Positions 26,571-34,831 of a stretch of DNA of 64,000 bases are shown here, piece by piece (within the stretch, counting starts at the first letter, position 1; each line of letters opens with the position of its first letter). The stretch comes from Cupriavidus pauculus (GTDB lineage: Bacteria; Pseudomonadota; Gammaproteobacteria; Burkholderiales; Burkholderiaceae), in assembly GCF_002858765.1 (NCBI RefSeq), contig NZ_PJRP01000011.1:124001-188000 (forward strand). Reading direction: 5' to 3'. The position numbers were made by a program, and so were the translations under genes. The notes under the pieces were generated by a model. That model had not been told where the DNA came from and searched no databases. It was given only the letters and a program-made list of their open reading frames with translations.

Positions 26571-26593
26571 TTATTTGACTGTATATCAAATAA
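26571..26593 (+). promoter_or_regulatory. Perfect operator O2 upstream of Bug receptor gene
   Basis: TTATTTGA-N7-TCAAATAA with perfect arms, the same as at 17941. It overlaps the expected transcription start of the Bug gene and lies 33 bp from O1, about three helical turns, allowing same-face binding. Confidence 0.8.
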
Positions 26594-26638
26594 GTGCCGC
26601 GACGATGGGGTCGCCGGTACGCCAGACGTGGAGACAAC

Positions 26639-27595
26639 ATGAAACGCCCCTTCCTCGCCCTGACGCTGCTCGCCATGGCTTTGCCGGCCGTCGCCAGCAC
26701 GTATCCCGACAAGATGGTTCGGATTCTCGTGCCATCGATCGCGGGCAGCGCGCCGGATATCATCGCCCGCCAGGTTGCCGAACGCCTGACGAACACCTGG
26801 AAGCAGCAGGTGATCGTGGAGAACAAACCAGGCGGCAACGGCATTGTCGCGATGAGCGCGCTCAAGCAGGCGCCGGCCGACGGATACACCCTGGTGCTGT
26901 TTCACGCGGCGGCGGCTGTCACGACGCCCGTGATGTACAAGGAAGCGAAATTCGACATCCAACGCGACACCGAAGTGGCGGCGACGCTGGCGTACACGCC
27001 GATGATGTTCGTGGCCGGTCCCGCGACGCTCTACAAGACGCTCGGCGACGTCATCAAGGACGCCAAGGCACGTCCTGACGACGTTGTGATCGGAAGTCCG
27101 ACCCGTGGCTCCGTTCCTCATCTCACGGCGGAAATGATGGGACAGCTGCAGAAGGCGAAGTTCCGGCAAGTGAGCTTCAGCGGAACGACGCAAGCCATCC
27201 AGGCCGTGGTGAAGGGCGATATCCCAATCTATGTCGATGGCATCGCACCGCTCGTGCCGCTGGTGCGTGGCGGTCGCCTGAAGGCGCTTGCGGTGACGTC
27301 GGACGTAAACCTGCCCGGCCTGGAAGGTATTCCACTGGCCAAGGACGTGGCGCCTGGTCTTGTCGCCAAGGGCTGGTTCACGATCTTCGCACCCAAGGGT
27401 ACGCCAGTGCCGGTGCTGGATCGCGTCAATGCTGCCGTCAACCAGTCATTGACGCAGCAGCAGTTTATCGACCGGCTCAAGGACCTGGGCACGTATCCGA
27501 TGCCGATGTCGCGGCCGGAAGGCGCAAAGTTCATCGAGGCCGAGAAGCTCCGTTGGGAGAAGGTGATTTCGGACGCCGGTGTGAAGCCGGAATGA
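26639..27595 (+). CDS. Bug-family (TctC) periplasmic solute receptor
   Basis: 318 residues with a signal peptide ending near AVA-STYPDK. The family pattern is clear: YPDKMVRILVPSIAGSAPDIIARQVAERL, QVIVENKPGGNGIVAM, ADGYTL, and a C-terminal KVISDAGVKPE. Bug receptors bind carboxylates and aromatic acids in the periplasm. No TctAB membrane partner is encoded nearby, as is common in Cupriavidus and Bordetella relatives. Two operators flank its promoter, tying it to the upstream operon. Ribosome site GGAGACAAC precedes the ATG. Confidence 0.92.
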   Translation: MKRPFLALTLLAMALPAVASTYPDKMVRILVPSIAGSAPDIIARQVAERLTNTWKQQVIVENKPGGNGIVAMSALKQAPADGYTLVLFHAAAAVTTPVMYKEAKFDIQRDTEVAATLAYTPMMFVAGPATLYKTLGDVIKDAKARPDDVVIGSPTRGSVPHLTAEMMGQLQKAKFRQVSFSGTTQAIQAVVKGDIPIYVDGIAPLVPLVRGGRLKALAVTSDVNLPGLEGIPLAKDVAPGLVAKGWFTIFAPKGTPVPVLDRVNAAVNQSLTQQQFIDRLKDLGTYPMPMSRPEGAKFIEAEKLRWEKVISDAGVKPE

Positions 27596-27618
27596 TGCCG
27601 GAAAGATGCCGGAATGAT
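27586..27618 (+). repeat. Three tandem 11-bp repeats spanning a stop codon
   Basis: GCCGGAATGAT, GCCGGAAAGAT, GCCGGAATGAT in tandem. The first copy contains the stop codon of the Bug receptor gene. Probably replication slippage. Confidence 0.85.
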
Positions 27619-27652
27619 GCCAGTTCAGTCCTGACCTTCCTTCGGAGAACCC

Positions 27653-28798
27653 ATGCGTGACATTCTTTCCCGGGCAGAGATCGGCCCGGTCAATGGCTTG
27701 CGCCTGCTTTGTGCGGGAGCATGCGCGGCGCTCGCCGTCCTGGCGTCGACTTCCCATGCAGAACCGGCCGGAAAGCCGCACCCTCTCTCGGTGGCGCAGC
27801 CCGGCCCAAGCCTCGTACTGCTGGGTACGGCCGGTGGCCGGACTTCATGGCGAGGTTCGCAGTCTGCGGGAATCGCCTCGGCAGTAGTGGTTAACGGCCA
27901 GGTCTACCTCGTGGATTTCGGCGCGGGCTGGCTGCGGCGCTACTTCCAGGCGGGCTTGGGCGCGCCGCCACCGGGACGGGGCCTTGAAACGCTACGGGCG
28001 GCGTTCATCACCCATATGCATGCGGACCACATCGTCGACTATCCGTCGCTCGTCCTGTTTGGCGCGTCGGACGGCTTGGCCGAACGGCGTCAGAAACTCA
28101 AGGTGATCGGGCCTGGCTCGCGCGGGAAACTGCCACCTGCGAGCGGCGGCCACGACGGTGTAGCGGAGGTCGTGGCACCCGAGCAGCCAATGCCTGGCAC
28201 CGTTGCCATGACCGAAGCGCTATACCGTGCCTTCGCGGCGGACATCAATGACAACATTCTGGATAGCCGCAAGCCGAATCCTCATAGCCGCGTCGATGTC
28301 ATGGATATCACGCTGCCGACTGGCCTTGACGTGGATCCCGATCGCGATCCCGCGCCGAAGATGGCACCGTTCGAGATCTACCGGGACGAGAACGTCAGGG
28401 TGACGGCAACACTGGTCAACCATGCTCCCGTCTATCCGGCATTCGCGTATCGGTTCGACACCTCGAATGGGTCCGTTGTCTTCTCTGGCGATACCAGCCC
28501 CGACCCGAATCTGATTCGGTTGGCGCAAGGCGCTGACGTGCTGGTGCATGAGGTGATCGACACCGCGTGGGTGGATGCCCTGTACCCGAAGCCCAGGAGC
28601 GCGGCGCAGGAGGCCAAGGCGCACCATCTTGTGCATGCGCATACCGCTGCATCGGATGTCGGTGCCATCGCCGAAGCGGCCCACGTCAAGACCCTCGTCC
28701 TGTCGCATCTGGCCCCCGCCGACAGTGACCCCCGTCGATGGTCAGCAGCCAGACAAGGCTTCTCGGGGAAGGTGATCGTTGGTCGCGATCTCCAGTGA
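27653..28798 (+). CDS. Exported metallo-beta-lactamase-fold hydrolase
   Basis: 381 residues. The first ~36 residues look like a signal peptide (LLCAGACAALAVLASTSHAEP), placing it in the periplasm. The zinc motif HMHADH (His121, His123, Asp125, His126) and downstream FSGDTSPD and LSHLAP segments are those of the arylsulfatase/RNase Z-like branch of the MBL fold. It lies 57 bases after the Bug gene, so it is probably cotranscribed. A periplasmic hydrolase here could unmask a conjugated aromatic (ester, lactone or sulfate) before import. Substrate unknown. Confidence 0.82.
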   Translation: MRDILSRAEIGPVNGLRLLCAGACAALAVLASTSHAEPAGKPHPLSVAQPGPSLVLLGTAGGRTSWRGSQSAGIASAVVVNGQVYLVDFGAGWLRRYFQAGLGAPPPGRGLETLRAAFITHMHADHIVDYPSLVLFGASDGLAERRQKLKVIGPGSRGKLPPASGGHDGVAEVVAPEQPMPGTVAMTEALYRAFAADINDNILDSRKPNPHSRVDVMDITLPTGLDVDPDRDPAPKMAPFEIYRDENVRVTATLVNHAPVYPAFAYRFDTSNGSVVFSGDTSPDPNLIRLAQGADVLVHEVIDTAWVDALYPKPRSAAQEAKAHHLVHAHTAASDVGAIAEAAHVKTLVLSHLAPADSDPRRWSAARQGFSGKVIVGRDLQ

Positions 28799-28973
28799 AT
28801 ACCCCTTGTTCCCCTTGCTCCCGCATCAAAGGAGCGCACGGGAACCACGCCCTAGCTTCCCAAGCCTTTCCTGTGGCCTATGCACGCCCACAGCGTGCGG
28901 CCCGCGCTCGTCCCGACGGCGAGGCTGACGATTCCTGCAAGCCAGATGTATTACGACAATAAAGGAGACAGTG

Positions 28974-30149
28974 GTGAAATTGAATCGTTTTGCAGCAGTT
29001 GCCCTGGCCGCGTGCTCGGGTTCCGCATTGGCCCAGTCGAGCGTCACGCTCTATGGCGTGGTCGACGCAAGCATCGAGTACGTGAACAACGTGGGCGCGG
29101 TGCCCACAGCGGCCAATGGATTCAATCCAGGGCCGGCGCATGACGTCGTTCGCATGAATTCGGGTGGCTTATCGGGTTCTCGTTGGGGTATTCGCGGCGT
29201 GGAGGATCTCGGCACAGGAACACAGGCTGTGTTTGTGCTCGAAAATGGATTCAACGGCGACACCGGCACGATGCAACAGTCGAGCCGACTGTTCGGTCGG
29301 CAGGCTTTTGTAGGGATAAAGAACGCGACGTATGGCCAGATCAGCCTTGGGCGTCAGTACACCTCACTATTCGACAGCATCGTCAACTTTGTGCCGGCGT
29401 ACTTTGCCACTCAGTATGAGCCCATCACGCTCTTCACCGGTGCGAACTTCCGCGAAGACAATACAATCAAGTACACCTTGAATGCGGGCCAATTCACCGG
29501 CGTCGCGCATTATTCCTTCGGCACCGGCGTGGCGTTGCCACAGACCGTGCAGTCGGGCCTGGCGATCGGCGGCAATGGCGAAGTGCCGGGCCAGGCGCGA
29601 AGAGACAGCGCTTATGGCGCGTCCCTGTCATACACCGGCGGGGCGCTGTGGGCTGCGCTTGCGTATGATCAGTTCAACCCCTCCATCGGCACCACGACCA
29701 GTGCGAGTAGTGGCAGCTTCAAGAAAGCCACGGCAGCGCTCAGCTATAGCCTGCCTTGGGGGCGGATCATGGGCGGCTATCGTTGGGGACAAAACAAGAC
29801 GCCGGCGGGTGCGACGATCGGACGCGATGACTTCTTCTGGATCGGCGGAATTTACCAGGTAACGCCGGCATTCAGCCTGACGCTCGAGTACGACTATGAC
29901 AAGGTCCGAAATGTATTCGGCAATACCAACGTTGCAAATCCCTGGCAGGTCAACCTTATCGCCGACTACAACTTCTCCAAACGAACGGACGTGTATCTGT
30001 CCGCAGCCTATGCGAAGAACGCGGGGTTGATGTTTGACTCTGCGTTGATTGCCTATGCGAATAGCCTCTCGCTTGGCAACAGCTATGTACTTGGCAACGG
30101 CAAGTCGTCAATGATGGGTGTGTCGATTGGCGTCCGGCATAAGTTCTGA
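28974..30149 (+). CDS. OmpC-type porin
   Basis: 391 residues from the second of two adjacent GTG codons (28974), which has better spacing to AAAGGAG than the first. Signal peptide ends at ALA-QSSVTLYG. The barrel segments SRWGIRGVEDLGTGTQAVFVLENGF and SRLFGRQAFVGI are typical, and the protein ends in GVRHKF. It is 175 bases downstream of the MBL gene without the shared operator, so it is probably the end of the same transcriptional island. It converges on the next porin across a strong hairpin. Confidence 0.94.
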   Translation: MKLNRFAAVALAACSGSALAQSSVTLYGVVDASIEYVNNVGAVPTAANGFNPGPAHDVVRMNSGGLSGSRWGIRGVEDLGTGTQAVFVLENGFNGDTGTMQQSSRLFGRQAFVGIKNATYGQISLGRQYTSLFDSIVNFVPAYFATQYEPITLFTGANFREDNTIKYTLNAGQFTGVAHYSFGTGVALPQTVQSGLAIGGNGEVPGQARRDSAYGASLSYTGGALWAALAYDQFNPSIGTTTSASSGSFKKATAALSYSLPWGRIMGGYRWGQNKTPAGATIGRDDFFWIGGIYQVTPAFSLTLEYDYDKVRNVFGNTNVANPWQVNLIADYNFSKRTDVYLSAAYAKNAGLMFDSALIAYANSLSLGNSYVLGNGKSSMMGVSIGVRHKF

Positions 30150-30408
30150 CGTTCCAGGAGCGCATACCGTCCGGTCCCGTACTGCCAACTGCGGGTAGGT
30201 GTTATCGGACGGATTTTCCGGGACGCCATTCTTGGCGCGTTGACCCTAAGTCGACTTCGTATGGAAGCGTCAACGTAGTACTGGATGATCTAAAGAAGAC
30301 CGCGCTAACGGGCAAGACAGCCATAGATACCGCTACGCTCATTCGAACCCGTTCAGCGCCGGCTCCAAGAAGTTGCGAATGAAGTTTGGCAGCCGTACTT
30401 ATAGAGCA

Positions 30409-30434
30409 AGCCGGCCGCTTTTGAGCGGCCGGCT
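30409..30434. terminator. Bidirectional hairpin between convergent porin genes
   Basis: Perfect 11-bp arms AGCCGGCCGCT / AGCGGCCGGCT around a TTTG loop, in the 311-base gap between two convergent genes. No long U-tract follows in either direction, so termination may be Rho-assisted. The rest of the gap (30150-30408) shows nothing I recognise. Confidence 0.75.
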
Positions 30435-30460
30435 GTCGGCCTTCAGGTACGAGTAATTCC

Positions 30461-31513
30461 TTAGAACTTATGCCGAATACCGGTCGTCACACCAATGCGG
30501 GTGCTATGGCCATAAAACGGTGTGACAAAGGTCGGCTGCGCGGCGAGCGTGCGCCATGTTCCAGTGAGCGCGGTGTAGTCGGCCTCCACATAGACATCGG
30601 TACGCTTGCTGAAGTTGTAGTCAAGCATCACGGCGCCGGTGAAGCGGTTGCCGCTATCGCCGTTGATCTTCATGCGGTCATACGTGCCGGTGACCAGCAG
30701 CATCCAGGCGTCGCCGAAGGGATGCTTGGCGCCGGCGTAGAAGGCGTTGTCGCGATAGCCGGCTTTGTTATAGGTGCTGCGGGTAAAGCCGGCGTTGAAT
30801 TGTGTGTTGGCGAGTTTGTATGTGCCGCCAACTGACCAGACCTGCTGGTCGCTCAACGGCACGGCCGTGCCAAAGTAGGTGTTGGTGTCGCGCATGATCT
30901 GGTAGCCGCCGGCGAGCTTGAGCGGTCCGCTGGCGTACGTCACGCTGGCCCCGGTTGACGAGGACGTGGCAAAGCTGCCCGCAACTTCGCCGAATGCGTG
31001 CTGCGCGGCCAGCGTCACGGGGCCGAACGTGCCGCCATATTTCAGCATGTTGTCTTGTCGCACGCCGCCCGTATAGTTGCCGCTCTGGAAAGCGACCAGG
31101 CCGAGGTTGGGCAGCGCCATGGTGTCGTAGCTGGCAATCACTTCATGGATCACCGTGAAATCGCGGCCAAGTTTCAGCGTGCCAAAGTCGCCAGCCAAGC
31201 CGACATAGGCCTTGCGACCGAACAGCCGGCCGCCTTGCGAGGCCATGCCGGTGTCGGGCAGGAAGCCGTTTTCCAGTACGAACAGCGCCTGGTAACCCCC
31301 GCCGAGGTCTTCCGTGCCCGCCAGACCGAAGCGTGTGCCGGTGAGCACGCCGTCCCCCATCTGCACCTTGCCGCTCCCGTTTGCATTCTCATGCGTGGTG
31401 TAGCGGATGGTGGTGTCGACCAGGCCATACAGTGTCACGCTCGATTGCGCCAGGGCCAGTGTCGGGCTCGCGCCGCCGCAGGCAAGGCACAGCGGCAGGA
31501 TGAACTTCCTCAT
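30461..31513 (-). CDS. OmpC-type porin of the uronate island
   Basis: 350 residues. The ATG at 31513 has GGAGACAAC upstream and the signal peptide ends at ALA-QSSVTLYG. Barrel motifs TRFGLAGTEDLGGGYQALFVLENGF and GRLFGRKAYVGL are present, with C-terminal GIRHKF. It lies 95 bases downstream of the dehydrogenase gene on the same strand and likely forms an operon with it, giving entry for a sugar acid. Confidence 0.94.
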   Translation of the reverse strand: MRKFILPLCLACGGASPTLALAQSSVTLYGLVDTTIRYTTHENANGSGKVQMGDGVLTGTRFGLAGTEDLGGGYQALFVLENGFLPDTGMASQGGRLFGRKAYVGLAGDFGTLKLGRDFTVIHEVIASYDTMALPNLGLVAFQSGNYTGGVRQDNMLKYGGTFGPVTLAAQHAFGEVAGSFATSSSTGASVTYASGPLKLAGGYQIMRDTNTYFGTAVPLSDQQVWSVGGTYKLANTQFNAGFTRSTYNKAGYRDNAFYAGAKHPFGDAWMLLVTGTYDRMKINGDSGNRFTGAVMLDYNFSKRTDVYVEADYTALTGTWRTLAAQPTFVTPFYGHSTRIGVTTGIRHKF

Positions 31514-31608
31514 GTTGTCTCCGTATTTTTTTGGATGAATATGGGCGGCTGCTGTTGTTTGCGCACCGCCGTGGGACTGCAAAAATCGTGTGGCCGATGC
31601 GAGTGGCG

Positions 31609-33042
31609 TCAGGCGCGGATATACGAGGTCTTGCTCGTGGTGAAAAACTCGCGCGCCGCCCAGCCCTGTTCGTGCGGGCCGGAGGACGATCCCTTTGTGC
31701 CGCCGAAGGGGACGTGATAGTCGACACCCGCCGTTGGCGTGTTCACCATGACCATGCCGGCCTGCAGGCCGCGACGAAACCGCGTGGCCTGTGCCAGTGA
31801 TTGCGTGCAGACGCCAGCCGACAGGCCAAAATCTGAGTCGTTGGCGAGGGCCAGCGCATGATTGCTGTCGCTAGCGCGAAGTACGGCCGCGATGGGACCA
31901 AAGATCTCGTCGCGCGCGATGCGCATGTCGGGGCGACAGTCGGCAAAGATGGCCGGGGCGAAGAAAAAGCCATCGTTGGCGGCACGGATGCGCTCGCCGC
32001 CGACGAGAAGGCGGGCGCCTTCGTCCTGGCCGAGCGAGACATAGCGCAGGTTCTTGTCGAGCTGCGTAGCATCTACGGCCGGGCCGACGTCGGTGCTGTC
32101 CTCCAGGGCATGGCCGACACGCAGGTTCCTGGTGGCGGCTTCGAAGGCAGACAGGAAGCGGTCATGGATGCCATCGGTGACGATGATGCGGGACGTGGCC
32201 GTGCAGCGCTGGCCAGTGGAGTAGAAGGCGCCCTGGACTGCGGCGTCGACGGCCACGTCCAGCGCGGCATCGTCGAGTACCACGAGTGGATTTTTGCCAC
32301 CCATCTCCAGTTGCAGCCGCTTGCCAGTGGTCGCCGCCGCCTGTGCAATGCGTCCGCCGGTGGCTTCCGAACCGGTAAAGGAGATGGCAGTGACGCGCGG
32401 GTCGGTCGTGAGCGCGGGGCCGAGTTCGGCACCATGGCCCATCACCAGATTGAACACGCCGCGCGGCAGGCCGCTGCGTGAGAGGATTTCCGCCAGCGCC
32501 CACGCGCAGCCGGGCACCAGTTCGGCCGGCTTGAACACCACGCAGTTGCCGAAGGCGAGCGCAGGGGCGATTTTCCAGGCCGGAATTGCGATCGGGAAAT
32601 TCCACGGCGTGATGATGCTGATCACGCCGACGGGCTCCGCCGTCACCTCGATCTCGATGCCGGGCCGGACCGAAGGCAGGTGCTGGCCGTGTGGGCGCAG
32701 CACTTCCTGCGCGTAGTACTTGAAGATCTGACCGGCGCGCACCACCTCGCCAATCGCCTCGCGAAGTGTCTTGCCTTCCTCCCTGGCAAGCAGCCGGCCC
32801 AATTCGTCCTTGCGGGCCACAATCTCCAGGCCTACGCGCTCCAGAATCTCAGCACGCTGCTGAATGGGCCCTTGCGACCAGGTGCCGAAGGCGTTCGACG
32901 CGGCTTCGATGGCCAGTTCCGCCATGTCGGGCGTGGCCATGGCCACATATCCCACCACATCGGCTAGTTCCGACGGATTGACGTTCGGCGACCAGCGCTC
33001 GCTGCCGATCCATTGCCCGTCGATGAAGTTTTCGTATCTCAT
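31609..33042 (-). CDS. Aldehyde dehydrogenase, alpha-ketoglutarate semialdehyde type
   Basis: 477 residues, start MRYENFIDG at 33042. Catalytic residues are visible: Cys280 (GQRCTA), Glu246 (LEMGGKN) and Asn148 (PWNFP), with the NAD-site GSEATGG (about 224-230). Sequence and length fit the NADP/NAD ketoglutarate-semialdehyde dehydrogenases that end oxidative uronate, aldarate and pentose routes by making 2-oxoglutarate. The start codon overlaps the palindrome at 33041-33069, shared with the divergent GntR gene, so both transcripts are probably controlled there. Succinate-semialdehyde dehydrogenase is the alternative; the neighbours argue for the former. Confidence 0.85.
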   Translation of the reverse strand: MRYENFIDGQWIGSERWSPNVNPSELADVVGYVAMATPDMAELAIEAASNAFGTWSQGPIQQRAEILERVGLEIVARKDELGRLLAREEGKTLREAIGEVVRAGQIFKYYAQEVLRPHGQHLPSVRPGIEIEVTAEPVGVISIITPWNFPIAIPAWKIAPALAFGNCVVFKPAELVPGCAWALAEILSRSGLPRGVFNLVMGHGAELGPALTTDPRVTAISFTGSEATGGRIAQAAATTGKRLQLEMGGKNPLVVLDDAALDVAVDAAVQGAFYSTGQRCTATSRIIVTDGIHDRFLSAFEAATRNLRVGHALEDSTDVGPAVDATQLDKNLRYVSLGQDEGARLLVGGERIRAANDGFFFAPAIFADCRPDMRIARDEIFGPIAAVLRASDSNHALALANDSDFGLSAGVCTQSLAQATRFRRGLQAGMVMVNTPTAGVDYHVPFGGTKGSSSGPHEQGWAAREFFTTSKTSYIRA

Positions 33043-33069
33043 TGGATTTTGGATTTTGGAAAATCCAAT
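33041..33069. promoter_or_regulatory. GntR-type operator between divergent dehydrogenase and regulator
   Basis: ATTGGATTTT-N9-AAAATCCAAT, perfect 10-bp arms. The spacer repeats GGATTTT, so there is an extra half-site. It overlaps the ALDH start codon and, on the other strand, the -35 side of a promoter whose -10 is TATAGT (33071-33076). Natural candidate site for the GntR protein encoded at 33117. Confidence 0.75.
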
Positions 33070-33116
33070 GTATAGTAAGCTCATGGTTCACCAAACGCAA
33101 CCGGGTTTCCACGACC

Positions 33117-33770
33117 ATGCAACGGATCAACACCCCCACTTACGTTCGACTGCGCGAGCAGATTCGGGCCGATATCGCCGCTGGAATCTGGCCGCTCGGT
33201 GCGCACATCACGCTTGCGCAGATGGTCGACCGGTACGAGGTCAGCCTCAATCCTGTGCGCGAGGCGCTCCTGCATCTGCAGGGCGAGGGCGTCATCGACA
33301 TGCAGATGCACCGCGGCGCGGTGATTCCCACGGTCGACGCGACGTACATTGCCAACATCTATGACATGCGTGGCGCTATCGAGCAGATGCTGGCGGCCAA
33401 GGTCGCCACGCTGGCAACACCCGAAGACCTGGAAGTCATCGACGCGGCGCGACTGCGACACGAGGAACTGGTGCATGGCACCGACATCGGTGCGTGCGTG
33501 GCAGCCAACCGTGAGTTCCATCGCGTATTCAACGGCGTGGCGGGCAACCAGCCGGCCGTGGACGTGCTGGGTTCGCGTGCCAGCCTCGTGGATGCGCTGC
33601 GGCGCTCGCTAGGCTATGGCGCACAGCGCAAGGAAGCCGTGATCGCGCAACACCGCAAGCTGGTGGCCGCCGTGCGCAAGGGTGATCCGGCACTGGCCGC
33701 GAAGGTTGCCCTTGAACATGCGGAATCCGCGCGAGACGACCTGCTGCGCATGATCGACAAGTCGCACTAG
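33117..33770 (+). CDS. GntR/FCD-family regulator of the uronate island
   Basis: 217 residues from the ATG at 33117. The winged HTH lies at residues 8-70 (YVRLREQIRADIAAGIWPLGAHIT, VSLNPVREALLHLQGEGVI). The FCD effector domain follows with metal-ligand-like histidines (REFHRVF, AQHRKL, LEHAESAR). FCD regulators typically repress sugar-acid genes and bind short palindromes with TGGAT-like arms, as found at 33041 and 38535. It is divergent from the dehydrogenase and leads a plus-strand run of six genes, so autoregulation is likely. Confidence 0.9.
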   Translation: MQRINTPTYVRLREQIRADIAAGIWPLGAHITLAQMVDRYEVSLNPVREALLHLQGEGVIDMQMHRGAVIPTVDATYIANIYDMRGAIEQMLAAKVATLATPEDLEVIDAARLRHEELVHGTDIGACVAANREFHRVFNGVAGNQPAVDVLGSRASLVDALRRSLGYGAQRKEAVIAQHRKLVAAVRKGDPALAAKVALEHAESARDDLLRMIDKSH

Positions 33771-33830
33771 CCGTGCGCGCCCGACGGGGCGCCACGAGAA
33801 AATTTCCAACAAATCAAGGAGACAGCCGAA

Positions 33831-34817
33831 ATGAAATTCGGTAAGGGCGTCCTGCGCCTTGCATTTTTGTTCACCGCCGGCGTTGGGCTGGCCAACTCCG
33901 GCGCCGCGGCGCCCGCAGCCTATCCTTCCCGGCCCATCCAGCTCATCGTCGGCTTCGCGCCCGGCGGCGCCGCCGACACCGTGGCGCGCGCGGTGGCCGA
34001 GCAGATGGCAAAGACGCTCGGACAGCCCGTCGTGATTGATAACCGGAGCGGCGCCTCCGGCAACATCGCCACGCAAACCGCGCTGGCCGCGCCTGCCGAT
34101 GGCTATTCGGTGATCTTCGCGGCCATCCACCTGGCCACCAATCCGTCAATGATCGGTGTGCCATACAACCCGCGCACCGATATCGCGATGGTGGGGCAGA
34201 TGACCAGCGTGCCTGTGCTGATGCTGGCTGCCGCCTCGTCGCCCTACAAGACGGCGGCCGATGTAGTGGCGGCTTCCAGACGGACCGATGGCGGGCTCCG
34301 GGTCGGCAGCGGCGGGATCGGGACATCGTCTCACCTGGCATTGGAACTGTTCAAGCGCGCGGAACACGTGCAGGCCCTGCACGTTCCCTACCGAGGTGGC
34401 ACTCCCGCGCTGCAGGGGCTGATGTCTGGCGAAGTGGACGTGATGTTCGACCTCGGCTCCGGCACGCTGAAGTCGTACATCGACGCCGGCAAGGTACGCC
34501 CGCTGGCGGTCATGCAGGCCGAACCCGTGGCCAGCATTGCCGCGCCCACCGCGTCGACGGCCGGATTGCCGAAGGAGACGTATATCCGGAGCTGGCAAGG
34601 ACTGGCCGTGAAGGCTGGTACGCCGCCGCAAGTCATCGCCCGGCTGCATGACGCGCTGAACCAGGCCCTGCAGCAACCGGCGGTCCGCGCGCGGGTGCAG
34701 GCGCTTGGCATGGAGGTCAAGCCCAGCGCAGCACCGGCCGATTTCCAGAAACTCTATGTCGACGAGCTGGACCGCTGGTCCGCGCTGATCAAGTCGGCCA
34801 ACATCAAGCCGCAGTAA
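33831..34817 (+). CDS. Bug-family periplasmic solute receptor
   Basis: 328 residues. AAGGAG precedes the ATG at 33831. Signal peptide ends near GAAAPAAYPSRP, and the mature start YPSRPIQLIVGFAPGGAADTVARAVAEQM is the standard family signature, with PADGYSV and a C-terminal SANIKPQ. Second gene of the plus-strand uronate run and expected to bind a sugar acid or aldarate, although Bug ligands cannot be read from sequence. No TctAB partner is adjacent. Confidence 0.92.
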   Translation: MKFGKGVLRLAFLFTAGVGLANSGAAAPAAYPSRPIQLIVGFAPGGAADTVARAVAEQMAKTLGQPVVIDNRSGASGNIATQTALAAPADGYSVIFAAIHLATNPSMIGVPYNPRTDIAMVGQMTSVPVLMLAAASSPYKTAADVVAASRRTDGGLRVGSGGIGTSSHLALELFKRAEHVQALHVPYRGGTPALQGLMSGEVDVMFDLGSGTLKSYIDAGKVRPLAVMQAEPVASIAAPTASTAGLPKETYIRSWQGLAVKAGTPPQVIARLHDALNQALQQPAVRARVQALGMEVKPSAAPADFQKLYVDELDRWSALIKSANIKPQ

Positions 34818-34831
34818 TCGCATTGGCAAAC

